64,000 nt of DNA from Pseudomonas helvetica (GTDB lineage Bacteria; Pseudomonadota; Gammaproteobacteria; Pseudomonadales; Pseudomonadaceae), in NCBI RefSeq assembly GCF_039908645.1, contig NZ_CP150917.1, forward strand, positions 3,049,501 to 3,113,500, written 5' to 3'. The notes beneath the pieces were generated by a model. The model saw nothing but the letters and a program-made list of their open reading frames with translations. It searched no databases and was not told the DNA's origin. The translations under genes were made by a program, and so were the position numbers. Each line of letters opens with the position of its first letter. Within the stretch, counting starts at the first letter, position 1. Of this stretch, positions 45,394-54,818 are shown in pieces.

Positions 45394-46389
45394 TTATCGA
45401 TCGAGCATCTGCATGACGGCTTGCGGGTAACGCGCCCCGAGCACCGCGTCATCCGGAAAAATCGCCTCCAGCGCCGACAAGTCTTCCGGGCTTAATACAA
45501 CGTCCAGCGCGGCGACATTCTCCTCCAGATACTTGCGTTGCTTGGTACCCGGAATGGGGATCAGGTAATCGCCTTGCGCCAGTACCCAGGCCAACGCCAG
45601 TTGCCCTGCGGTCACACCTTTTTCTGCTGCCAGCGTTTGCACCTGTTGGACCAACTGCAAATTCCTGTTGAAGTTTTCGCCCTGAAAGCGCGGGCTGAAG
45701 CGCCGGTAATCGTCCGCTGCAAAATCGTCGGGACTTTTCAGGGCGCCGGTCAGAAAGCCTCGGCCGAGCGGGCTGTACGGCACAAAGGCAATCCCCAGGC
45801 GCTGACAGGTGGCCAGGCAATCGTTGTGCTCCTGATCGCGGCTCCACAGCGAGTATTCACTTTGCAGCGCGCTGATCGGGTGAACCTTATGCGCTCGTTC
45901 AAGGGTTATCGCCGAGGCTTCGCTCAAGCCGAGGTAGCGCACTTTACCGGCCTGGACCAGTTCGGCCATGGCGCCCACGGTCTCTTCGATGGCCACCTCC
46001 GGATCGACGCGATGCTGGTAGTACAAGTCCAGAGTGTCTACGCCCAGACGTTTCAGCGTGCCGTCGATGGCAGCACGGATGTACTCCGGTCGGCCGTCGA
46101 CTCCACGTGCAGTGGGGTTGGACGGATCACGCACGATGCCGAATTTACTGGCCAGGAACACCTGGTCGCGCTTGCCTGCAATCGCTTTGCCAATCAGCGC
46201 TTCGTTGGTGTGCGGGCCATACATGTCGGCGGTGTCGAGTAAATTGACGCCCAACTCCATGGCACGATGCAATGTTGCCAATGCCTCGGACGTATCGCCG
46301 CCCGTGGTGTAGAAGTCGGTCATGCCCATGCAGCCCAGACCGATCGCAGAAACCTCAGGGCCGTTTTTGCCCAATTGACGAGTGTGCAT
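45394..46389 (-). CDS. Aldo/keto reductase
   Basis: 331 residues. TIM-barrel AKR with catalytic tetrad regions [19 protein letters not shown] (Asp, Tyr), VFLASKFG (Lys) and [10 protein letters not shown] (His), and NADPH-site motifs [14 protein letters not shown]. This is the YakC-type subgroup that reduces aldehydes and ketones. It is divergent from a LysR gene at 46506 with 116 nt between, a layout in which the LysR protein usually controls the enzyme. Confidence 0.94.
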   Translation of the reverse strand: MHTRQLGKNGPEVSAIGLGCMGMTDFYTTGGDTSEALATLHRAMELGVNLLDTADMYGPHTNEALIGKAIAGKRDQVFLASKFGIVRDPSNPTARGVDGRPEYIRAAIDGTLKRLGVDTLDLYYQHRVDPEVAIEETVGAMAELVQAGKVRYLGLSEASAITLERAHKVHPISALQSEYSLWSRDQEHNDCLATCQRLGIAFVPYSPLGRGFLTGALKSPDDFAADDYRRFSPRFQGENFNRNLQLVQQVQTLAAEKGVTAGQLALAWVLAQGDYLIPIPGTKQRKYLEENVAALDVVLSPEDLSALEAIFPDDAVLGARYPQAVMQMLDR

Positions 46390-46505
46390 GGTGTCGCTCC
46401 TTTTTGATGTGGCCCCATTGTTGCGCTCGACAAAAACAAGATAAACCGGCTAAAAACGCTATCACTGTTTGTAATTTCTAAATAATCCGCAGGTAACCAA
46501 GAGCA

Positions 46506-47432
46506 ATGGACCGTTTTAATGCTATGCGAGTATTCACTCGCATTGTCGAGCTGGAAGGATTTGCCAAGGCCGCGGACAGCCTGCAAATGCCCAGGGCTTC
46601 GGTAACCATCCTGATCAAGCAGCTTGAGGCGCATTTGGGCGTGCAACTGTTGCAGCGCACCACACGGCACGTCAGTCCAACCGCCGATGGCGCGGCGTAT
46701 TATCAGCGCTGCGTGCGATTGCTGGCTGATCTGGACGAGACAGAGGCAGCGTTTTCCAGCTCTCGGCAAAATCCACGCGGGCTTTTGCGTATCGACATGC
46801 CTGCCGGCATCGGGCGTTTGCTGGTGATCCCGGCCTTGCCGGAATTTACCCGGCGTTACCCGCTGATCGAGTTGGAAATCGGCTTGAACGATCGCCCGGT
46901 CGACCTGATTCGCGAGGGCGTCGATTGTGTGCTGCGCGGCGGCTCGTCTCTGGATGATTCGCTGGTAGCGCGACCGCTGGCGATGCTCGATCAGGTCACC
47001 TGCGCCAGCCCCGACTACTTGCGACGCCAGGGTACGCCGCACTGCCTGGAAGATCTGGCGGGGCACCAGATGGTCGAGTATTTCTCCAGCACCACCGGCA
47101 GGCGTTTCGGCCTGGAATTTGACATAGACGGACACGTGCACCCGGTGAACCTGCCCAAACAGGTGGCGGTCAACAGCGCAGATGGTTATCTGGCCTCTTG
47201 TGAAGCGGGTTATGGCCTGGTCCAGACGCCGTACTATCACGTTGCACGGCAGTTGCGCGAGGGAACGTTGTGCGAGGTGTTAGAGCATCTGCCGCCGCCA
47301 GGGTTACCCCTGACGGCGCTCTATCCTCCGCACCGCCAGTTGTCTCTGCGGGTGCGGGTGTTTGTCGACTGGCTGGTGCAGCTTTGCGCTCAGCCGGGCA
47401 ACGGGCTGCTGCGCGGATACTCAGGTAACTGA
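46506..47432 (+). CDS. LysR family transcriptional regulator
   Basis: 308 residues. N-terminal HTH (RVFTRIVELEGFAKAADSLQ, SVTILIKQLEAHLGVQLLQR) and effector-binding domain of the DmlR/GcvA-like subgroup (RLLVIPALPEFTRRYPLIELE, GVDCVLRGG, YLASCEAGYGLVQTPYY). It presumably regulates the divergent aldo/keto reductase from the 116-nt shared region. Its last 43 nt overlap the convergent end of the GNAT gene. Confidence 0.93.
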   Translation: MDRFNAMRVFTRIVELEGFAKAADSLQMPRASVTILIKQLEAHLGVQLLQRTTRHVSPTADGAAYYQRCVRLLADLDETEAAFSSSRQNPRGLLRIDMPAGIGRLLVIPALPEFTRRYPLIELEIGLNDRPVDLIREGVDCVLRGGSSLDDSLVARPLAMLDQVTCASPDYLRRQGTPHCLEDLAGHQMVEYFSSTTGRRFGLEFDIDGHVHPVNLPKQVAVNSADGYLASCEAGYGLVQTPYYHVARQLREGTLCEVLEHLPPPGLPLTALYPPHRQLSLRVRVFVDWLVQLCAQPGNGLLRGYSGN

Positions 47433-48355
47433 CGGTGAGGCGACTCTGGCTGCCGGTGGAGTAAGGTGTCGTGCAGTTGCTGCATGTGCGGACAGTAGAA
47501 ACTCACAGGCCGCAGTTTTGCACCACGATGAAACAATGCATACCAGCCAGATGCCGCGGGCGCAGGCATCAACCCGGTAAATACGAAATCGATGGCGCAG
47601 AGGCGACGCATGTTCTGTGGAGAATGCTGCGACAGATCAAGCTTGATCGAGATCATCCAGTGCGCGGGTAGCTGCTGGAGCTGCAACTGCACGCTCTTGT
47701 CCAACTGATAAAGCACGACTTCCACTCGCTCATGGTGCTGGCTGATCTGCATTGGCAAAGAGTGTTGTGATGGCGTGTCGTTTCGGGTGCCGAATGACGC
47801 AGACAGTTGCCTCATGAAGGTTGCACAGGCCGCCGGCCATTCCAGTTGCGGTAACGGACGTGCATGCCCTTTGACCATTTGATAGCCAATGACAACACTT
47901 TCCTCATGGGACTCACCAAAGGGCGAGGGAACATAGTCGGGAAGCAGCCCGATGTTTTTGAAACCGAGTTTTTGCGCCATTTGCTGAGTGTAGAGATGAT
48001 GGGTGACCTGCTTGATCGAGACGCTCTTGAGGCCGAGTCGGCTCGCCCGCCGCAACAGTTCACGACCCAGCCGGGTGGCGATGTTTTTGCCCCGGGCTTG
48101 CGGGTGTACGAGGCACAAGGCGAATTCAGCGTGATCCAGGCTATGTGCATCCCTGCACAATGCCGCGTGGCCAACGATGCATTCATCGATCAACGCCAGC
48201 ATTGAGTGCCATCGGTTGTCGGCGTTGTGCTGGCCAATCATCGACGGCAAATAGACATCAGGCTGTACATAATTTTCCCCATACACCTGGCGAAACAACG
48301 CACTGACAGCGGTTGAGTCCGCTTGCCTGAAACGTCGAAACCTGAATGTACTCAT
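47390..48355 (-). CDS. GNAT acyltransferase with C-terminal extension
   Basis: 321 residues. The GNAT domain (~1-160) contains the CoA-pyrophosphate loop HPQARGKNIATRLGREL and the strand LCLVHPQ. The C-terminal ~160 residues (ISQHHERVEVVLYQLDKSV, LPAHWMISIKLDLSQ) are an extra domain I cannot place. It is the last gene of the LuxE/LuxC-type operon and starts on the preceding stop (ATGA), so it probably acylates the product or an intermediate. The 3' end overlaps the LysR gene. Confidence 0.85.
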   Translation of the reverse strand: MSTFRFRRFRQADSTAVSALFRQVYGENYVQPDVYLPSMIGQHNADNRWHSMLALIDECIVGHAALCRDAHSLDHAEFALCLVHPQARGKNIATRLGRELLRRASRLGLKSVSIKQVTHHLYTQQMAQKLGFKNIGLLPDYVPSPFGESHEESVVIGYQMVKGHARPLPQLEWPAACATFMRQLSASFGTRNDTPSQHSLPMQISQHHERVEVVLYQLDKSVQLQLQQLPAHWMISIKLDLSQHSPQNMRRLCAIDFVFTGLMPAPAASGWYALFHRGAKLRPVSFYCPHMQQLHDTLLHRQPESPHRQLPEYPRSSPLPG

Positions 48356-49644
48356 GGAGCAGGCTCCCGCTGAGGGGCGCTATACACGCGCAGGTCAACG
48401 ATCCGGCGCTGCTTTCCCGAGCGTGGATGCAGCAGTAATGCGCCGGTCGTGCAGGGGCTGAAGACACATTCAAGCTGACCACTGCCGATCATTTGGCTGA
48501 TGTCCGGGTACTGACCCAGCAGTGCTGCGTGAATGGCCGGGATTGAAGCGTTTATTGACGTCGAGTCGTGCGCGGGCACCCACCTCAGGGTCATTCGATC
48601 CTTGACCCCAACACTTTCGATCACCAACTGCCATTGCCAGCAATCGGCCAGGCGCTGAAGGATTTCGGCGATCTCCTCCTGGAACAACGAGATGACACCG
48701 ATGCGAATACGAATGCTCTGTTCGCTACGTCCCAGCAAGGCGAATTTGCGTTGCCGGGTGCCGCTCGGCTCGCGCCAACATGCGCGATCACCGACGGGAT
48801 AACGCAGCAGTGGCATTAACTTTCGGGTCAGGTTGGTGATGATCAATTGGCCTGGGCGATGACATTCCTCGATGACCTCGTGGGTGTGTTCATCGACAAT
48901 TTCCACCACCGTCTGTTGATCAAACACCCGATGTTCACCCACCTCACAATCCCGGGTGCTGGCGCCCACGAGTCCTGCGTCGACACAGGCATAGCCAATG
49001 GACGCGACGCGTGCATTGGGAAAGACCTGAGCCAGCATCGGCAATTGTGCGGCAAACAGACTTTCGCCACCGTAGAGCACGGTGGTTATCTGTGGCAGGA
49101 CGCCGTGTCGCTCGGCCAGGCTGGCGGCGAATTGCAGAAGTTGTGCGGGTACGCCAGCGAGGACATTGATCTGGTGTTCGGCAATGGCCGCTGCAAGCGT
49201 TGCGGAGTCGACTTCGCCGGCAAACGGGAACTCGCAGATGGAAGGCGACACATGGGCCAATGATTCATGGATAAACAGAAAACTGGCATAAAGGTCGCCG
49301 GCAAAAAACAGATTGGCAACCCGGTCGCCATCGCACAGTTGTCCCGAGAGGGCGTTCCCGAAGTGCGTCACCATGTTCTGCCATTCATCACGGGTGTACG
49401 CCACCAGTTTTTCCTGGCCGGTTGAACCACCGGTTTTGTAAATCAGGGCGTTTTCGGTTTTACCGGTCAGTACCGGCCAGGTGTTTAAATTGTGGCTGCC
49501 ATTCCAATAGTCTGAAGCGACGGTGAGTGGTAGATCTTCGACAGTACAGTGATGTTCTGGTAGTTGATTGAAGTGTGTTTTGTAATAGTGAGAATGTTTT
49601 CGTGAGTGCAGCAGCAACTCTTCGAATGAATAGTTAGTGTTCAT
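48352..49644 (-). CDS. PaaK/LuxE-like adenylate-forming enzyme
   Basis: 430 residues. The ATP-binding loop is YKTGGSTGQEK (residues 69-79); LYGGESLF, IGYACVDAGLVGAS and RYPVGDRACW are the acyl-adenylate domain motifs of phenylacetate-CoA ligase/LuxE-type enzymes. The typical N-terminal part is shortened. It likely activates a carboxylic acid as an acyl-AMP, then passes it to a thiol. It is the second of three such activating modules in this operon. Confidence 0.8.
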   Translation of the reverse strand: MNTNYSFEELLLHSRKHSHYYKTHFNQLPEHHCTVEDLPLTVASDYWNGSHNLNTWPVLTGKTENALIYKTGGSTGQEKLVAYTRDEWQNMVTHFGNALSGQLCDGDRVANLFFAGDLYASFLFIHESLAHVSPSICEFPFAGEVDSATLAAAIAEHQINVLAGVPAQLLQFAASLAERHGVLPQITTVLYGGESLFAAQLPMLAQVFPNARVASIGYACVDAGLVGASTRDCEVGEHRVFDQQTVVEIVDEHTHEVIEECHRPGQLIITNLTRKLMPLLRYPVGDRACWREPSGTRQRKFALLGRSEQSIRIRIGVISLFQEEIAEILQRLADCWQWQLVIESVGVKDRMTLRWVPAHDSTSINASIPAIHAALLGQYPDISQMIGSGQLECVFSPCTTGALLLHPRSGKQRRIVDLRVYSAPQREPAP

Positions 49645-49678
49645 GAGTTCAGGCTCTTGATAGTTTTAAAATAGGCGT

Positions 49679-52111
49679 TCAGTTGTGATGCTTGCTCGCT
49701 GAAAAGTCAGTTCTCAAGTCAATCATCAGGGGTACTTTGCCGCTGTGCCTGTTGCGTTCGAACCGGTCGGGAGAACACCGTTGAACCTCAAGTTCCAGCA
49801 GGCGGTTATTCACGGCTGTTGAAATAACGGGGATGTCCAGCAGGCGTTGACGTAGGGTCTGTGGATCATGTTCTGCGCGCACCACCAAACGTTCGGTTCC
49901 GTTGGAGTCGTGATCAAGAAGGAGCTGCAGTTGAGTGGCGGCTTTTTCTTCCAGGTCGCTGATCGAGACAAAGTCCGAAGCGATCCGCAGCAGTCGACCG
50001 TGTCTTCCTTGCAGTTCAAATCGAGGCGTGTCCAGGCCACAAGGGCAGGTTCCTGGCAGCCAACGTCCAGTGTCCCCGACCTCGTAACGGATGATCGCCT
50101 GACCTTCGCGTGCCCGCGAGGTAAAGAGCAAACGACCGACTTCGCCGGGTTCGACAGGAGCGTCGTGTTCAAGGTTGACGATTTCCAGCCACTGGATGTC
50201 GCTCATCAGGTGAAAAACGCCATCTGCGCTTGCCGGGCACGCATGACCGAGAGGGCCGGCGTCGACAGAACCGTAGAGGGCGGAACGAATCGTCGAGACC
50301 CCACAACGCTCCATCAACCGTCGGCTGGCATTGCCAGAATGTTCGCCGCCCATGAAGACTTTATTGACCCCGCCGTAGGCCTTGAGGCGATCCTGCTCGC
50401 TGAAAAACAGGCGCTGCAACGTGCTGGGCATGCCAATCAGCGTGTTGATGCGCTGGTCCACAATCAGTTGGGCTATTTCACTGAAGTCGTCGTCGTGGGG
50501 GCCGCCCATGGGGAAGTGCGTGACCCCCATCTGTTCAAGGATCCTGGAAAAACTGAACAGCCCGCCATAGAGGCTGCCACCGTAGAACAGATTCATCACT
50601 CGATCCTGCCCCGGCGTCAGTCCGATGGCGAACATGCCGTCAGCCGCCGCGCGCATCTGCCGGCTAAAGTCTCGATAGCTGTAGCCAGCCAAGGCGGGAG
50701 TGCTGCTGGTACCACCTGAGCGGAAAAACAGTTGAGCGTCGGACGAACCGGATTGCGCGATGAAATCCGTCTTGTTCATCACTGCGTACGCGTTCAGTTG
50801 CGCCGGGGCACCAGGGGGCTGGTCCAGTGTTGCGCGGTTGCTCGATAACTGCGGCGGCAAGGTTACCGAGGTCCTGCGAGTCAAGCGTGACAGGGCGAAA
50901 ACACCGTCATGGGGTTCTCCTGCATAGCCGTCATGAATCAGCTCGGGAGGGGCGATTCGATTGACGCCCGCGCTCAGCAGTTGCCTGACCAGGCTTGGCG
51001 TTTGCCGGGGTGTGCAGATCAGAGCACAACTTTGCAGATGCGTGCGCCACGGCAGCAGGGACTCGGCAATCAATGCGTTTGGCATCGGCCGTAACAACAG
51101 CGTTCGAAACAACGGAGAAGGTGCCAATCGGCGATGGTGCTCCCACATGATGCGCCATCCATCACCGGACCAGACGCGTCCTGTCTCATCGGCAAAACTT
51201 TGATCGAGTCGCGCCAAGGCAATCCGGGTGGTGATCTCGCAGGCTTCCTGAGCTGTGGGGAGCAACGCTGGCCAGCGGCTGGCGCGGCGTTCGAACGCGT
51301 CAGCGAGTTGTCCGCCGATAGCATGCAGGGTTTGCGGGTCATCACTGTCAACCAGCAGCCACTGCGGACTGGAGCACGCTTGTTGGTCGAGCCGACACAC
51401 TTCATCGACCAGGGCATCCAGCGCTGCGGGGGACACGGCTTCTGGCGACAGGTAGGCAAAACTGATCTTGTGACCCCAGTCGATCCAGCGGCACCCGCTG
51501 GGAACCAGCCGGCGAATGGCCTTGAGCGCTGCGTCGCCACCCCATGCGCTGACGCCATCGGCGTGAGCGCATAGAAGATCAAGGCGATCGGTATCGACAG
51601 GCAACACAGCGACGCAGTTGGTCAGTAATCCGCTGGCGTCGCACTCGAGGAACGCTGCCAGTAATTGCGCACTCAGGCTGTTGTCACTGGAGCTTGGGCG
51701 CAGCCAGTTGATGTTACCCACCAGCAGGCTTTCCAGCACTGCGCAGAACCCCAGCAATGGCGCGTTGGCCGGCGTGATATGCACCACGAGTCCTAACGGG
51801 GACCAGTTTTCGAACCGCGGTTGATCGTAGGCAATTCGCCGTAGTGACCGCGGCTGCACGCCCAACTCACGTTCCAGTTTTGCACTCAAGGCGCTCCGTT
51901 GGCAGAACGCGATCAGTTCCAGGCGTTGCCCCTCATCGAGTTCAAGGGGGGGGTGATGGGCCTGCAGTTTCTGTGTGAAACGGTCCGCGCATTGAAGAAC
52001 CCTTTCGCTGGTCGGTGGTTGCCCCAGTTGTTGCGCCAATCCTGGCAGCAGCGTGTCGAGGGCCGCCTCAGGTGTGAGTGAGTCGTGCAGTTGGCCATTG
52101 ATCAGGTACAT
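49679..52111 (-). CDS. LuxC-like acyl reductase fused to an adenylate-forming domain
   Basis: 810 residues in two modules. Residues ~1-435 are an acyl-CoA/fatty acid reductase of the LuxC type, with the active-site Cys in QQACSSPQ (Cys 246) and NADPH-fold PLGLVVHITPANAPLLGF. Residues ~440-800 are a PaaK/LuxE-like adenylation domain (SGGTSST 465-471, YGSVDAGPLGHAC, RYEVGDTGRWLPGTCPCG). In luminous bacteria LuxC and LuxE are separate polypeptides of the aldehyde-forming complex; here activation and reduction are joined. ATG 52111 has GGGAG 6 nt upstream, inside the end of the previous gene. Confidence 0.85.
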   Translation of the reverse strand: MYLINGQLHDSLTPEAALDTLLPGLAQQLGQPPTSERVLQCADRFTQKLQAHHPPLELDEGQRLELIAFCQRSALSAKLERELGVQPRSLRRIAYDQPRFENWSPLGLVVHITPANAPLLGFCAVLESLLVGNINWLRPSSSDNSLSAQLLAAFLECDASGLLTNCVAVLPVDTDRLDLLCAHADGVSAWGGDAALKAIRRLVPSGCRWIDWGHKISFAYLSPEAVSPAALDALVDEVCRLDQQACSSPQWLLVDSDDPQTLHAIGGQLADAFERRASRWPALLPTAQEACEITTRIALARLDQSFADETGRVWSGDGWRIMWEHHRRLAPSPLFRTLLLRPMPNALIAESLLPWRTHLQSCALICTPRQTPSLVRQLLSAGVNRIAPPELIHDGYAGEPHDGVFALSRLTRRTSVTLPPQLSSNRATLDQPPGAPAQLNAYAVMNKTDFIAQSGSSDAQLFFRSGGTSSTPALAGYSYRDFSRQMRAAADGMFAIGLTPGQDRVMNLFYGGSLYGGLFSFSRILEQMGVTHFPMGGPHDDDFSEIAQLIVDQRINTLIGMPSTLQRLFFSEQDRLKAYGGVNKVFMGGEHSGNASRRLMERCGVSTIRSALYGSVDAGPLGHACPASADGVFHLMSDIQWLEIVNLEHDAPVEPGEVGRLLFTSRAREGQAIIRYEVGDTGRWLPGTCPCGLDTPRFELQGRHGRLLRIASDFVSISDLEEKAATQLQLLLDHDSNGTERLVVRAEHDPQTLRQRLLDIPVISTAVNNRLLELEVQRCSPDRFERNRHSGKVPLMIDLRTDFSASKHHN

Positions 52112-52112
52112 A

Positions 52113-53240
52113 TCAAGCTCCCCCGATCAGTTCGGCTGCGGCCATCGCGCAACTGCGACTGGCGCTGGTTCCGGCGCGGCCATGCAACTCAAACCAGTCG
52201 GTAGCCAGGCCACAGCCACAGGCGGCAGCGGGGTGCAGTGTTGCCAGGTCACTCATGACCACGGCGTGTGCCGGGCTCGATGAAATATAAGGCGATACGA
52301 AGTGCAACAGACCCCGCTTGCCGTAGGGCTGGACGGCGAAGTCGCTCGGGTTGCGGACAAACACCTTTGAGTAAACCGGTGCATGAAAGTGATGGTTGGC
52401 GCATTCGATATACGGCACGGCATGCTCGACAGCGCCGTACCCGTCTCGACAACGACTGGCATCTATCCTCAATTGCTGCGCAATCCGGGAATAAAGTTGC
52501 TGTCTGGGGACTTCCTCGCTCGCCCGGGTTTTCCAGCCACCGCCAAGGAATACCAGCGAATCGGGATGCAGCTCAAGGTCGGGTGCTTCAAGGTCTTGCA
52601 TGCGTTGCAAGACCTGCCAAAGAAACGCAGGAAAACCAAAGATGCGCACCGGTAAACCTTCAATTGCAAACTGTTGCAAGGCTTCGATCACGCCGAACAC
52701 ATCGAACTCGTGGCCGCTGCCTGTGGCCCGTAGCGCATAGACCACCCGGTTGACCGGCGCGTATTGGCACAGGAACTGGTCGGTATAGGAGGTTCCCAGG
52801 CTGATGGCGCCTACAGGCTCATAACTCAGCAACAGATAGTTGCACGGGGTGTGGCTGATCCAGTCGTAATGCTCGAAGATCCGAGTCACCATGTTCTGCG
52901 CCGCGGTGATGCTTCGCACGTCATAGCGCATGCGGCTTTTCTGGCCGCTGGTGCCCGAGGATGTCAGCTCCAGGGCATCCTGCCCGGTGGGGCTCAGCAG
53001 CAGGCGTTGCTTGAAGTAGTTGGCGTACAGGGGAGGGAGGCGCGACCAGTCGTCCAGTCTGTCCAGCGCGCTGGCACTCAGGCCGTTGGCCTCCAGCCAA
53101 TGCTCGTAACCGGGGGTGTGATGGCAGTGAAAGAGACTGGTTTCACGCATCGAGTTGTCGAACAAGCCTGGCGGGACAGCGTCCAGACAATACGGCCGTG
53201 GCAATGCACATAAGGCATCGGTGTGGGGTAGATGAATCAT
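52113..53240 (-). CDS. LuxE-like acyl-protein synthetase
   Basis: 375 residues from ATG 53240, with AAGGA 6 nt upstream; a TTG one codon earlier is less well spaced. The ATP loop LTSSGTSGQKSRMRYD (SSGTSGQKS at 94-102), YLLLSYEP, and RDGYGAVEHAVPYIEC follow the LuxE pattern. A C-terminal CGCG cluster near residue 345 corresponds to the region of the acyl-accepting Cys of LuxE. It should activate a carboxylic acid with ATP and hand it as a thioester to the LuxC-type reductase. Confidence 0.82.
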   Translation of the reverse strand: MIHLPHTDALCALPRPYCLDAVPPGLFDNSMRETSLFHCHHTPGYEHWLEANGLSASALDRLDDWSRLPPLYANYFKQRLLLSPTGQDALELTSSGTSGQKSRMRYDVRSITAAQNMVTRIFEHYDWISHTPCNYLLLSYEPVGAISLGTSYTDQFLCQYAPVNRVVYALRATGSGHEFDVFGVIEALQQFAIEGLPVRIFGFPAFLWQVLQRMQDLEAPDLELHPDSLVFLGGGWKTRASEEVPRQQLYSRIAQQLRIDASRCRDGYGAVEHAVPYIECANHHFHAPVYSKVFVRNPSDFAVQPYGKRGLLHFVSPYISSSPAHAVVMSDLATLHPAAACGCGLATDWFELHGRAGTSASRSCAMAAAELIGGA

Positions 53241-53262
53241 CAAAAATCCTTTTTTGATTGAG

Positions 53263-54510
53263 TTATAGAGAGTGCACGGGCGCAGGCGTGGCCGGCAGCA
53301 GTACCCAACGCAATGGCACCAGTGCCAGAAGCCCGGCGATACCGACTGTCAGGGCGAAGTAACGCGGATCTTCGCCAGCCCCCAGCGTTGCGATCAGCGA
53401 GCCTGCGCCGGCCATGAGTGCGATGGAGATCATCCCCAACATGGCCGAGACCAATCCTTTGCTGTCGTCACTGGTAAACAGCGCCGCGCGGTACAGCGCG
53501 GCGTTGCTCATCCCAAGACCAATGCTGTAAAGCATCAGGCCACCGACGAGAACCGGGATCGAAGGGGCAAACCGGCTGGCAATGATGAGCGCCACAAGGC
53601 CCGCGCAGAATGGCCAGAGCGCCCATTGAATCAAGCCTTCAAGGCGAGTCCTGGAAATAATCAGGTTCAGTATCAGATTGCCGATGATGACGGCGGCGAA
53701 GACCGGGATCTGCCACAGGCCGTACTCAAGAACCGATAACCCTTGCCCCTGAATCAATAGCAATGGGGACAGGCCGATCCAGGCGATCAGCGGCAAACTC
53801 ATCAGCCCGAGCGCAGTACTGGCGCAAATAAATCTGAGGTTCCCGAGAAGGGCGATATATCGATGAGCTATCGCACGCAGCTTGAATGGCGTGGGGTTTA
53901 ACCGGTTACCGTCGTGACGTAGTACGCCTATGGTTTCCGGCATCACCCAATAGAGCGCCAACCACACGACGATGCCAAGGACGCCGAACATGAGAAACAG
54001 CTCACGCCAGGAAATCCATTTCAGTATCAGGCTCCCGAGCAGGGGGCCAAGGAGCGGGGAGAGCAGGGCAACATTAGCCAGCAAGGCCATGATTCGGACT
54101 GCGTCGGTTTCACAGAACACCTCCTGCAGCGCGGGGTAACTGACGGCGATGACAAACCCCAAGCCCATGCCCTGAAGCAGGCGCAGCAGGTTGAATGCAA
54201 AAATACTCTGCACCCAGAGGGTCATGACGCAGGTCATGGCAAAGACTGCACAGCCGACCAAGAGAACTTTTCGGCGTCCAAAACAATCCGCGAGCGGGCC
54301 AATCAGCCATTGCAGAAGAACACCCCCCAGCAAGTAGAGATTGAAGGCCGATGGAATATGCCGAGTACTGGCGTTCAAGTCATCGGTTACTGTCAACATG
54401 GCAGGCATTATCATGTCGCTGGCCAAGTAGGTCAGTAACTCAAAAGCTGTAATCACCAGGCAAAAACCTAGCGCTCGAAAGGATCCGATTTTTATAATGG
54501 GCTTGAGCAT
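53263..54510 (-). CDS. MdfA-like MFS exporter
   Basis: 415 residues, 12 predicted helices. Strongly resembles E. coli MdfA in pattern: ELLTYLASDMIMPAML in helix 1 with the substrate-sensing acidic residue, GPLADCFGRRKVLL (MFS motif A), ALLANVALLSPLLGPLLG (motif C-like) and SIGLGMSNAALYR. A drug/H+ antiporter-type protein. As the first gene of the operon with the LuxE/LuxC-type enzymes it probably exports their product. Confidence 0.9.
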   Translation of the reverse strand: MLKPIIKIGSFRALGFCLVITAFELLTYLASDMIMPAMLTVTDDLNASTRHIPSAFNLYLLGGVLLQWLIGPLADCFGRRKVLLVGCAVFAMTCVMTLWVQSIFAFNLLRLLQGMGLGFVIAVSYPALQEVFCETDAVRIMALLANVALLSPLLGPLLGSLILKWISWRELFLMFGVLGIVVWLALYWVMPETIGVLRHDGNRLNPTPFKLRAIAHRYIALLGNLRFICASTALGLMSLPLIAWIGLSPLLLIQGQGLSVLEYGLWQIPVFAAVIIGNLILNLIISRTRLEGLIQWALWPFCAGLVALIIASRFAPSIPVLVGGLMLYSIGLGMSNAALYRAALFTSDDSKGLVSAMLGMISIALMAGAGSLIATLGAGEDPRYFALTVGIAGLLALVPLRWVLLPATPAPVHSL

Positions 54511-54818
54511 AAAATTCCAGGGTGTAGTGCTTATTTATATAGAAGTATCGCGATAAGGGTGAGAGTAGTCTGGAATAGTAATAAGCCAAGCCAAAATATT
54601 GTTTTGCTGGTAGTAATAGTTGTCGCGTTATTTCTGGCGGGAATGTCAGGTGAATGTGCTGATGCATGTATCAGGTATTATCTTGCAGGCCAAAGTGTAA
54701 TACCCTTGTACGAAAAAGCCCGCGGGGAGGCGGGCTTTTTTCGTGGTGTTCTCAAACGTTGTCAATTGTTGAGAACAGGGGAAACTTAATGATGCAAGTC
54801 GCCCCCGCTTAATAAAGG
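54511..54818. other. Intergenic region upstream of the LuxE/LuxC operon
   Basis: 308 nt. The first ~150 nt are A+T-rich; on the minus strand TATATAA (about 54533) could be a -10 element for the operon, with no clear -35. A terminator (54713-54741) separates the operon from the lipoprotein gene beyond. An open plus-strand frame here runs through the terminator and is not taken as a gene. Confidence 0.45.
54713..54741. terminator. Bidirectional rho-independent terminator
   Basis: AAAAAGCCCGC and GCGGGCTTTTTT form a stem with A and T runs on both sides. It most likely ends the minus-strand lipoprotein transcript from 54950 before the operon. Confidence 0.85.

Noticed and set aside
47390..54510. 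Bioluminescence operon
   Set aside because: LuxC- and LuxE-type enzymes are present but no luxA, luxB, luxD or luxG-like gene, and an exporter and GNAT gene are included instead.
54559..54789. Plus-strand 76-codon frame with a hydrophobic helix
   Set aside because: Runs straight through the strong terminator at 54713-54741 and has only a GTG start without an RBS.
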